64,000 nucleotides of DNA, from positions 1,860,001 to 1,924,000 of the forward strand of contig NZ_JADJTF010000001.1 in the NCBI RefSeq assembly GCF_016711335.1, in the 5' to 3' direction. Position numbers and translations under genes: made by a program. This document shows, one piece after another, positions 28,019 through 34,662 of the stretch. The number at the start of each line of letters is the position of its first letter. Position 1 is the first letter of the stretch. The stretch is from Thiofilum sp. Its GTDB lineage: Bacteria; Pseudomonadota; Gammaproteobacteria; Thiotrichales; Thiotrichaceae. The notes beneath the pieces were generated by a model, which had not been told where the DNA came from, ran no database searches, and was given only the letters and a program-made list of their open reading frames with translations.

Positions 28019-29815
28019 ATGAGTTATCAAGTACTTGCCCGCAAATGGCGACCACAAAATTTTGAGCAAATGGTAGGGCAGCAACATGTACTCCGCGCTC
28101 TCAAAACTGCTTTAAATGAACATCGGCTTCATCATGCTTATTTATTTACCGGAACTCGTGGTGTCGGTAAAACAACCATAGCCCGTGTCTTTGCCAAAAG
28201 CCTTAATTGTGAAGTCGGCATTTCAGCCTCACCTTGTGGGGTGTGTCGTAGTTGTGTGGAAATTGCCGAAGGACGCCATGTTGACTTAATCGAGGTCGAT
28301 GCAGCCTCACGCACTAAAGTCGAAGATACCCGCGAATTATTAGAAAATGTACAATATGCGCCTACGCGTGGACGTTTTAAGATTTACCTTATTGACGAAG
28401 TGCATATGCTCTCAGGACATAGCTTTAATGCCTTACTTAAAACCCTAGAAGAGCCTCCTGAGCATATTAAGTTTCTCTTTGCCACCACTGACCCGCAAAA
28501 GTTACCCGTTACCATTTTATCTCGTTGCTTACAATTTAATCTCAAGCGTATGTCGCCAGAGATGATTGGTGGCTATTTAAAGCAAGTATTAGAAGCCGAG
28601 CAGATCACGTTTGAGGAGGGTGCTCTGACGCTATTAGGGCGTGCTGCGGATGGTAGTATGCGCGATGCGTTGAGTTTAACCGATCAAGCGATTGTGACGG
28701 GAGAAGGTCAGCTCCTTGAAGCTTCAGTACGTGATATGTTGGGCTTACTGCCGCAGGGTTTACTGGCTGAACTCATTGGCAAAATTGCTCAAGATGATGC
28801 GCCTGCTGCGTTTGCAGTGATTGAGCAACTCTCACAGATGAATACTGATTTTATGCAGGCGGCGGAGAATGTGATTTCGTCCTTACATCAAATTGCGATT
28901 CGCCAAGCCGTTCCCAGTCGTATTCAGGATGAACTAACACCTCTAGTCGAGCAGCTAAGTGCAGCGGATGTGCAACTTTATTATCAGATTGCGCTCTATG
29001 GGCGACGCGATTTGCCGCTAGCACCGGATGCACGGGCGGGATTTGAAATGATGATCTTACGGATGCTAGCGTTTCGTTTAGATCAGCAGGGTAGTTCGCA
29101 TGAGGACGGCAAAAAAAAAACTTTAGTGCCACCTCTAGTCCCTAGTAATAATAATCCTCAAAAAATTCAGGCTAGCAGTACCACCGCACCTACTCCCAAG
29201 CGAGATGTATTGCCTTGGGAGGATCAGCCCGCTTCTATTGCACAATCTAAGCCTAGCAGCCAGTCACCCGTTTCCGCACCTGTGGTTCAGCAGCCAGTTA
29301 CTCCTAAAGTAATTAACCCTGTCACCACTGAATTACCAGTCTCTACGGCTAAGCCTACGCCGCTCAGTTCAGAAGCATTGGCTACTGCTAGCTCTAATGA
29401 CGTTAGTACTACCAGAGAAGTTAAGGACGAAAACCCTTGGCATGCTATCTTGCCACAACTGGGTTTAACGGGAATGGCGGCGGAAGTAGGGCGCAATTGT
29501 ATTTTAGAGCGCTATGATGAATTAGCAGGACGAGTACAGTTAATGTTAGACCCTCATAGTGATTCATTACGCTCGGAGACTACTGAGTCGGTGTTTATTG
29601 AGGCACTCAGTCGTTATTACCAGCAGCCTGTGCATGTGGTCTTTCAAGTGAAACCTTTGACGGCTGAGTCACCTGCCCAAAAACTAATACGCTTGAAAAA
29701 TGCCCGCCAACTAGAGGCTGAGGCGAGTATTCTTAATGATCCTTTTATTCAAGCCCTACAACAAGAGTACGGTGGGGTGATTATTCCGGGGTCGATTCGA
29801 CCGATTGAGCAGTGA
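28019..29815 (+). CDS. dnaX: DNA polymerase III subunits gamma and tau
   Basis: 598 residues, starting MSYQVLARKWRP as in nearly all DnaX proteins. Clamp-loader AAA+ motifs: Walker A GTRGVGKTT, four-cysteine zinc module (CEVG...CGVCRSC), Walker B LIDEVHML, sensor 1 FATTDPQKLP and the SRC motif in ILSRCLQF. A proline-rich linker (about 370-460) separates it from the C-terminal domain that binds the polymerase in tau. A run of ten A at 29111-29120 (codons 365-368) is a likely slippage site: both shifted frames stop within 12 codons, giving a gamma-sized product of about 370 residues. No Shine-Dalgarno sequence is evident before the ATG, which lies about 30 bases after the SRP RNA. Confidence 0.95.
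   Translation: MSYQVLARKWRPQNFEQMVGQQHVLRALKTALNEHRLHHAYLFTGTRGVGKTTIARVFAKSLNCEVGISASPCGVCRSCVEIAEGRHVDLIEVDAASRTKVEDTRELLENVQYAPTRGRFKIYLIDEVHMLSGHSFNALLKTLEEPPEHIKFLFATTDPQKLPVTILSRCLQFNLKRMSPEMIGGYLKQVLEAEQITFEEGALTLLGRAADGSMRDALSLTDQAIVTGEGQLLEASVRDMLGLLPQGLLAELIGKIAQDDAPAAFAVIEQLSQMNTDFMQAAENVISSLHQIAIRQAVPSRIQDELTPLVEQLSAADVQLYYQIALYGRRDLPLAPDARAGFEMMILRMLAFRLDQQGSSHEDGKKKTLVPPLVPSNNNPQKIQASSTTAPTPKRDVLPWEDQPASIAQSKPSSQSPVSAPVVQQPVTPKVINPVTTELPVSTAKPTPLSSEALATASSNDVSTTREVKDENPWHAILPQLGLTGMAAEVGRNCILERYDELAGRVQLMLDPHSDSLRSETTESVFIEALSRYYQQPVHVVFQVKPLTAESPAQKLIRLKNARQLEAEASILNDPFIQALQQEYGGVIIPGSIRPIEQ
29111..29120 (+). promoter_or_regulatory. dnaX: A10 slippage/frameshift site inside dnaX
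   Basis: Ten consecutive A read as AAA AAA AAA ACT in frame 0. In the -1 frame a TAG occurs at 29143-29145, and in the +1 frame a TAG occurs at 29124-29126. Thermus thermophilus makes gamma by transcriptional slippage on a comparable A9 run; E. coli uses A AAA AAG with ribosomal -1 shifting. Which mechanism works here cannot be told. Confidence 0.6.
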
Positions 29816-29865
29816 AATAAAATCTATAGTAAACTAAACGCACATAAAATTTAGGAGTTAGAGCC

Positions 29866-30192
29866 ATGATGAAAGGCGGTTTAGGTAATCTGATGAAGCA
29901 AGCGCAGAAAATGCAGGAAAACATGCAACGTGCGCAACAAGAGGTAGCCGAGTTAGAAATTACAGGACAATCAGGTGGTGGGCTAGTGAGTGTCGTAGTG
30001 ACAGGTCGCCATGAGTGTAAACGCGTCACGATTGATCCTTCTTTATTTGAAGATGATAAAGATATGATTGAGGACTTAGTAGCGGCAGCATTTAATGATG
30101 CAGCACAACGTTTAGATGAGCGCACCAAGGAATTAATGGCGGGTGCAACAGCAGGTATGCAATTGCCAGCAGGCATGAAGTTACCGTTTTAA
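29866..30192 (+). CDS. ybaB: YbaB/EbfC family nucleoid-associated protein
   Basis: 108 residues. Begins MMKGGLGNLMKQAQKMQENMQRAQQEVAELEITGQSGGG (shown as motif GGLGNLMKQAQKMQ), followed by VTGRHECKRVTIDPSL and a helical C-terminus, all typical of this DNA-binding dimer. TTAGGAG lies upstream with a spacing of about nine bases. It sits between dnaX and recR, two bases from recR, in the standard order dnaX-ybaB-recR. Confidence 0.93.
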   Translation: MMKGGLGNLMKQAQKMQENMQRAQQEVAELEITGQSGGGLVSVVVTGRHECKRVTIDPSLFEDDKDMIEDLVAAAFNDAAQRLDERTKELMAGATAGMQLPAGMKLPF

Positions 30193-30194
30193 CT

Positions 30195-30791
30195 ATGAGT
30201 GACTCTTCCTTACTCAAAGGATTAATTGATGCCTTACGCGTGTTACCCGGAGTGGGGGCGCGTACTGCACAACGCATGGCTTTCCATTTGCTAGAGCATG
30301 ACCGTGCGGGTGGACTGCATTTAGCGCGTACTATGGCGCATGCCTTAGAGCATATACATCATTGTCGTTTATGCCGCACTTTGACCGAAAATGAGCTATG
30401 CAAAATCTGCTCAGATAGTGGGCGCGATGGTAAATTAATCTGCGTGGTCGAGCATCCGTCCGACGTGATTGCTTTAGAACAAGCTACCGATTATCACGGC
30501 TATTATTTTGTCCTAGGTGGGAGGCTTTCACCTTTAGATGGGATTAGCCCCGAAGATATTGGTTTAGATCAGCTCGAAAAGCGTCTAGGTGCTGGTTCAA
30601 TTAAAGAAGTCATTTTAGCCACTAATCCTACGGTAGAGGGTGAAATGACCGCTTATTATATTAATGAATTAGCTAAGAAATATCAGATTGCCACTAGCCG
30701 CATCGCACACGGTGTTCCAGTGGGTAGTGAGTTGGAGTATGTGGACAGTAGTACGCTGTCGCATGCGTTTGAAGGGCGGCGTAAGTATTAA
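30195..30791 (+). CDS. recR: Recombination mediator RecR
   Basis: 198 residues, the usual length. N-terminal helix-hairpin-helix ALRVLPGVGARTAQRMAFHLL, a four-cysteine zinc finger (CRLC, then CKIC; Cys 57-72), a TOPRIM domain starting ICVVEHPSDVIALEQ with GGRLSPLDGI, and VGSELEYVDSSTLSHAF at the end. With RecF/RecO it loads RecA on gapped DNA. The stop of ybaB and the ATG are two bases apart, so the genes are co-translated. Confidence 0.95.
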   Translation: MSDSSLLKGLIDALRVLPGVGARTAQRMAFHLLEHDRAGGLHLARTMAHALEHIHHCRLCRTLTENELCKICSDSGRDGKLICVVEHPSDVIALEQATDYHGYYFVLGGRLSPLDGISPEDIGLDQLEKRLGAGSIKEVILATNPTVEGEMTAYYINELAKKYQIATSRIAHGVPVGSELEYVDSSTLSHAFEGRRKY

Positions 30792-30803
30792 TAAGGGTTA
30801 GAG

Positions 30804-31145
30804 ATGGATCAAAATTGCATTTTTTGTCGTATTGTGGCAGGCACTATTCCAGCTAAAGAACTGTATCGTGATGATGAGGTAGTGGCTTTTCAGGATATTA
30901 ATCCACAGGCTCCCTTACACGCTTTAGTGATTCCGACTAAGCATCTATCCACCTTGAATGATGCCGATTCTGTAGACCAAGCGGTGCTCGGTAAACTCAT
31001 GCTGGTAGCTAAGCAGGTGGCTAATGCGGCGGGCTATAATGATTACAAAGTACAGATGAATTGCGGCAAAGGGGCGGGACAGGTGGTGTTTCATATTCAC
31101 CTGCATGTATTGGCAGGTGGCTCTTTTAGTAAAGAGGTGGGTTGA
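30804..31145 (+). CDS. HIT family nucleotide-binding hydrolase (HinT-like), copy 1
   Basis: 113 residues. CIFCRIVAGTIPAKELYRDD at the start and the catalytic histidine triad HIHLHVLAGG near the end identify an HinT-type purine nucleoside phosphoramidase. It lies 12 bases after recR and probably shares its transcript. A second copy, about two thirds identical by eye, lies at 37516-37863; the 6-kb accessory region lies between them. Confidence 0.92.
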   Translation: MDQNCIFCRIVAGTIPAKELYRDDEVVAFQDINPQAPLHALVIPTKHLSTLNDADSVDQAVLGKLMLVAKQVANAAGYNDYKVQMNCGKGAGQVVFHIHLHVLAGGSFSKEVG

Positions 31146-31335
31146 GTGTGGCTAGTGATTTTGTTGCATTACTCACAAGGTAACAGCTATGAGTAAAGTC
31201 AATTTTAATACTAATTACTTAATACTATGTAATCGCTTATAACTACAATTGCTATAATATCATTAAAAACAATATGTTATAGGCATATGTTAGACGCGAT
31301 TACTTTCTATTAGGCACTTACCAAAATAAATGGTT

Positions 31336-32154
31336 TCAACAACGCAAACGCTGAATTAACATACCCAAATCATCGGGCAACAACAGCCTCTCAAATAACA
31401 TCTTTTTACTTTTGGTTTCAGGCATTTGCCCGAATACGTTGTTCATGTACGGATGCACAACGTGTTTCCAGAAGGTTTTACCGTGTACCCACTGAGCCAG
31501 TTGCTCAGATTGGGAAAGTGATTGGACTTCGCTTAAACGCTGCTGAAACTCGGTAAAGATGCGTCGCGGCTCTAGTAATTGATCCCAATCCTCCAAAACA
31601 CGGCGGATTTCGCTATCATCTTGTGCCGTCGCAACGCTGCTTTCGGCGGCGAGTGCCTCCTTGAAACCGCGTGCGCGTAAACCAGACCAGAGCGGTGTAA
31701 TCACTTGCCACAATACGCCATGCCGCACGTACTCCGGCAATTTTCCAAGAATATTCTGCGTGAAATCGGCTTCACCATCGGCAATGACAGATTGCTGACG
31801 GGGCGGTAAGGCTTGCCAAAGCTCGGCGGGATTGATCAGATAGTTTTCCATGCACCAACGGTTCAATACCAGTAAATTGGGTAGGGCTTGAGCCTGCTGG
31901 TCAATGGTTGCTTGATCCCACGTATCGCGATCGACCAAGCCAAGCCATGTGGGTTCAGCATCCAGTATTTCCAATACTTGTCGTTTATTGCCCGCAAAGG
32001 CGATGACCCAGCGTTGTTCCCATGTCGGGCAGTGGTGCTTGAGCAGAATGGTCAATGCCGTTTTATCGTCCGCACCCTCGACAATCAGGGCTTGCTTATC
32101 CTGAGCACCGATTTCACGCTCACGAACTTTCTGGGCAACGCTTTTTCCGCTCAT
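31336..32154 (-). CDS. DUF4435 / TOPRIM-OLD-like nuclease, candidate PARIS effector (AriB-like)
   Basis: 272 residues. TOPRIM-type metal-binding signatures: LIVEGADDKTALTILL (Glu 25, Asp 29 region) and WLGLVDRDTWD (DxD near 75). The block LNRWCMENYLINPAEL is typical of DUF4435 proteins. Its ATG overlaps the stop of the upstream ATPase gene (ATGA), so the pair is translated together. In PARIS, AriA (an ABC-type ATPase) holds AriB (DUF4435) and releases it when a phage anti-restriction protein is sensed; AriB then degrades host tRNA. The pairing and motifs fit, but this protein could belong to a related, uncharacterised ATPase-TOPRIM family. Base composition is richer in G+C than the core genes nearby. 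Confidence 0.7.
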   Translation of the reverse strand: MSGKSVAQKVREREIGAQDKQALIVEGADDKTALTILLKHHCPTWEQRWVIAFAGNKRQVLEILDAEPTWLGLVDRDTWDQATIDQQAQALPNLLVLNRWCMENYLINPAELWQALPPRQQSVIADGEADFTQNILGKLPEYVRHGVLWQVITPLWSGLRARGFKEALAAESSVATAQDDSEIRRVLEDWDQLLEPRRIFTEFQQRLSEVQSLSQSEQLAQWVHGKTFWKHVVHPYMNNVFGQMPETKSKKMLFERLLLPDDLGMLIQRLRC

Positions 32155-33194
32155 GTTTGGCTTTCCATTCCCAGCAAGACCCGCTGACCGATGGCTTCAT
32201 AGCGGCTCCACACATCGGGAACGTGGGAGGTAATGATGAGCTGCCCATCGCGTTCAGCCACCATGTTTTCCAGTTGCGCAAGAAAGCCGGAAATGAGGGA
32301 GGGGTGCAAGTAGAGGTCGGGTTCGTCGATCATTACAATGCCACCGCGTTCCATCCAGCGATCCACCATGTAAAGCTGGATTAAGACTTGGTGTTCGCCG
32401 GATGAAAGTTCGTCAATACCGTGGGTGCTGCCATTGGCGAGTTGGATACGCAAGCGGTTTTCGCCGAGGATCACTTCTTTGAGGATTTCCTTGCCTGACA
32501 GGAAACTGTTCATGTTATCGACCAGTTTGCTGAAACGTTCTTCTGAGGCGATTTTCATCCCTAATAGGGCGGACTCGACTTGTCCATCCCAGTTCTCGGT
32601 AGCACGGTAACTACTCAGCCAGCGTTGTTCCATGTTTTCCGCTTTGATTTCACCCAACCCATACTTTGGTGTTACCCAACGGCGTTCCTCGGCATCCAGA
32701 AACAGAATGTTTGGAGATTCACTGGGCTGGGGCGAAACCAGCATCTTTTGCCGCGCCCGCGTCCAGTTATTTAGGAATGGATCATAATCAGAAGGGTGGA
32801 AATATATTCGCCCAAACCCAGAACCCTCTCCCAAGGCAATATAATCAGGTTTGACCAGTGCTGGATTTGTACTCCAATGCCCTTCACCAAATGCAAGTAA
32901 TAGTGATTTTGTCTCAGCAAATGGCAAATTTTCCACGACGATGGCAAATCCACCTCCCATAGATAAAAATCTACGTTCAACACTTTTCTCTGGTAAATGC
33001 TTACGGTTATGTAGCCAGTAGCCGAAGGCACTCCACAACATGGCAATGCCACGTAATAGCGTAGATTTTCCGCAGCCATTTGCGCCACTCAATAAGATAC
33101 GGGTTGCCGTTTCATCACTCCAACTGTCACGAAAATCGAAGCTTTGCGTCCCCAATGCCCCAAACTCGTAGGTGTGGATAGCGCGGATTCTCAT
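32151..33194 (-). CDS. ABC-type (SMC-like) AAA ATPase, candidate PARIS sensor (AriA-like)
   Basis: 347 residues from the ATG at 33194, which has GGAGG five bases upstream; the frame opens earlier at 33275 without a ribosome site. Walker A LLSGANGCGKSTLL near residue 35, ABC signature DELSSGEHQVLIQLY (about 265), Walker B GIVMIDEPDLYLHP and H-loop QLIITSH. The short insert between the two ATPase halves is typical of AAA_15/AAA_21 proteins rather than SMC. It directly precedes and overlaps the DUF4435 gene by four bases. It is shorter than the AriA proteins I recall (about 450 residues), so I call it PARIS-like rather than PARIS. Confidence 0.72.
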   Translation of the reverse strand: MRIRAIHTYEFGALGTQSFDFRDSWSDETATRILLSGANGCGKSTLLRGIAMLWSAFGYWLHNRKHLPEKSVERRFLSMGGGFAIVVENLPFAETKSLLLAFGEGHWSTNPALVKPDYIALGEGSGFGRIYFHPSDYDPFLNNWTRARQKMLVSPQPSESPNILFLDAEERRWVTPKYGLGEIKAENMEQRWLSSYRATENWDGQVESALLGMKIASEERFSKLVDNMNSFLSGKEILKEVILGENRLRIQLANGSTHGIDELSSGEHQVLIQLYMVDRWMERGGIVMIDEPDLYLHPSLISGFLAQLENMVAERDGQLIITSHVPDVWSRYEAIGQRVLLGMESQT

Positions 33195-33287
33195 GCTAAC
33201 CTCCATAAAATCATGACAAGTGATTGATTCAGAAACGCCATTGCTGGATATTCCTAGTTCTGATGGTTTCGTCACAGTATAGCATTA

Positions 33288-33650
33288 TCACAACCGCTGC
33301 CACTCACTGACAATTTCCTCGTATTTCGCATCGACCAAACCCTGCTCATCAGCACATGCAAACAGTGCCACTTGCAGCGCGGAAGACAGCTGGGAGTAGG
33401 TTCGCAATTGCTCCATGATACGAATAACTTCCTCATCGCTCAAAAGCCGCTGCTGGATCAATGCCATACTTGCGGGTTCAACAATGTCTTGCATAGGGTG
33501 CGAAAACGCCGATTTCCAGTATACATGCAATACCAGAAACGGTGCATCGCCACCGATTTCTAGCAATTGCACAATAAGTTGCTGACATGAGGCGGCGTCG
33601 TGACAGGGGAAATTGTAATCGATGTGGGCGTAGAGTTTTTGGTAGGTCAT
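33288..33650 (-). CDS. Hypothetical protein upstream of the ATPase-DUF4435 pair
   Basis: 120 residues, acidic, mostly helical in appearance, beginning MTYQKLYAHIDYNFPCHDA. No family recognised. It starts five bases after the stop of the next upstream small gene and ends 93 bases before the ATPase start, all on the same strand. It could be an extra component of the defence cassette or an unrelated cargo gene; sequence alone does not decide. Confidence 0.6.
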   Translation of the reverse strand: MTYQKLYAHIDYNFPCHDAASCQQLIVQLLEIGGDAPFLVLHVYWKSAFSHPMQDIVEPASMALIQQRLLSDEEVIRIMEQLRTYSQLSSALQVALFACADEQGLVDAKYEEIVSEWQRL

Positions 33651-33655
33651 GTCGT

Positions 33656-33970
33656 TTACATGCCGCGTTCTGCATACAACTTATCCCGATCATGCATCAT
33701 ATCGCCGCCCAAGCTAAAGGTTTCTGCCTTGAACGGTTTGTAAACGTGCGTAGCTCGTAATTGAGTAACTCGATAAACTCTTTGAAGTCGCGTTGGAACA
33801 TCGGGTAGGAAACTCAGGTAGGATTGACGAAGCATTTCAACAGCATCCAGGCGCTCTGAAATCGGGCGGGTGATCCAATACTGATAGTCGGAGGGTTGAT
33901 CTTGGTTGCTGGTGATACGTACCACTTTCCTGATCATGCGGGGTTCGCTGGTTGCTGGAATATCTGCCAT
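33656..33970 (-). CDS. Small protein resembling the partner of nucleotidyltransferase pairs, possibly a fusion remnant
   Basis: 104 residues. The part SDYQYWITRPISERLDAVEMLRQSY...TRLQRVYRV resembles a common family of small proteins encoded just upstream of, and overlapping, MNT/AbiEii-like nucleotidyltransferases. In such pairs this protein normally ends soon after QRVYR. Here it runs on for about 35 residues of different character (HVYKPFKAETFSLGG and following). An overlapping frame encodes what looks like the start of the missing partner (see next entry), so the tail may come from a deletion junction. Function unknown. Confidence 0.5.
   Translation of the reverse strand: MADIPATSEPRMIRKVVRITSNQDQPSDYQYWITRPISERLDAVEMLRQSYLSFLPDVPTRLQRVYRVTQLRATHVYKPFKAETFSLGGDMMHDRDKLYAERGM
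33697..33801 (-). pseudogene. Remnant of the 5' end of a nucleotidyltransferase gene, overlapping the previous gene
   Basis: A 34-codon frame starts with ATG at 33801 and reads MFQRDFKEFIELLN, which resembles the N-terminus of the MNT-type nucleotidyltransferases usually paired with the small protein above. After LLN the resemblance stops and the frame ends at a TGA at 33697-33699. The expected GGYAV catalytic region is missing. I read this as the trace of a deletion that removed the partner gene. The match rests on memory of the family, so confidence is modest. Confidence 0.4.
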
Positions 33971-34018
33971 TGGTGAATGCTGTGGGTAGTAAATTTATGC
34001 CTGATTATAGCATTCATT

Positions 34019-34097
34019 ACCCCTTCACACACCCCTCATGCTTCAGCGTATGCAGCACTTCCACCCAATCTCTCTGTACCCCATCACTCGGTCGATC
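34019..34097 (-). pseudogene. Decayed duplicate of the rtcB 3' end
   Basis: Bases 34019-34080 match the last codons of rtcB (35959-36020) at 52 of 62 positions in the same orientation. Translated on the minus strand it reads WVEVLHTLKHEGCVKG then stop, against LVEVLYTLKQVVCVKG then stop in the intact gene. Upstream, similarity continues (IDRVM against IDKVM) after a one-base slip. No further rtcB sequence is visible. The HEPN-like gene and the insertion sequence lie between the two copies. Confidence 0.75.
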
Positions 34098-34147
34098 AGC
34101 GGGCGGTTTGATATTGGTTTTTCTGGTAAAATGATATTCAATTGATT

Positions 34148-34630
34148 TTAAATATTAAGTTTTTCTTTTAGGTATTCTTTTAATTCTTGTCCAAGAAAGC
34201 TTGTAAAGGTCATATCTAGATAGCTAGATTGATCGGTTTCACACGTATATCTTATTTTTTCAAAATGTTGACTATGAATCTTAAGAAGATTGTGAAAGCT
34301 GGGGCTGTTTGGGCTGTTGTGGCAACTGTCGTTGAATTTGGATTCAAGAATAGCTCGAATGTCTGCGCACATCTCATGATTTATCAGTTTGGTAAGATCA
34401 TGACCTGAGCTATGAGTGTCGGTTTTTAGTTCCATGATACCTTTCATTAACAGCTCGGCTGCAAATGCGTGATGTGTGCCAACAATAACGTATTCAAAGT
34501 TGTTATAAGCCCGTGGATTTTTTTGAGAGTTTGCCTTGCATTCTTTCGTAACAAGTGCTGCTGCTTCAAGAAAATACATTGCTTGCTCATAAAAATTTGA
34601 TGCTTTTTTATGGTGTTGATTATTAGCCAT
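34148..34630 (-). CDS. HEPN-like domain protein
   Basis: 160 residues from the ATG at 34630 with GGAA seven bases upstream; an earlier frame opening at 34672 would begin inside the insertion sequence. The layout is all-helical: FYEQAMYFLEAAALV, then AFAAELLMKGIMEL and GHDLTKLINHEM. The AAELLxKG...GHDLxxL pattern is common in HEPN-type proteins, which include RNases and toxins. No clear RxxxxH catalytic motif is seen, so an active RNase is not supported. An IS4-family element lies 32 bases upstream and has probably cut the gene off from its former leader. A+T content is higher than in the genes around it. Confidence 0.5.
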   Translation of the reverse strand: MANNQHHKKASNFYEQAMYFLEAAALVTKECKANSQKNPRAYNNFEYVIVGTHHAFAAELLMKGIMELKTDTHSSGHDLTKLINHEMCADIRAILESKFNDSCHNSPNSPSFHNLLKIHSQHFEKIRYTCETDQSSYLDMTFTSFLGQELKEYLKEKLNI

Positions 34631-34653
34631 TAGAAAATTCCATTTTGATTTAT

Positions 34654-34662
34654 AAAAAGTTA
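34654..34662. repeat. Target-site duplication, left copy
   Basis: AAAAAGTTA directly before the left inverted repeat; identical to 35934-35942. Confidence 0.9.

Noticed and set aside
31189..31242. ATG-started 17-codon frame (MSKVNFNTNYLILCNRL) after the first HIT gene
   Set aside because: May be the cut start of a lost gene at the island edge, but too short to support.
32771..33088. Second minus-strand frame inside the ATPase gene
   Set aside because: Overlaps the Walker A part of an intact ATPase in another frame; shadow.
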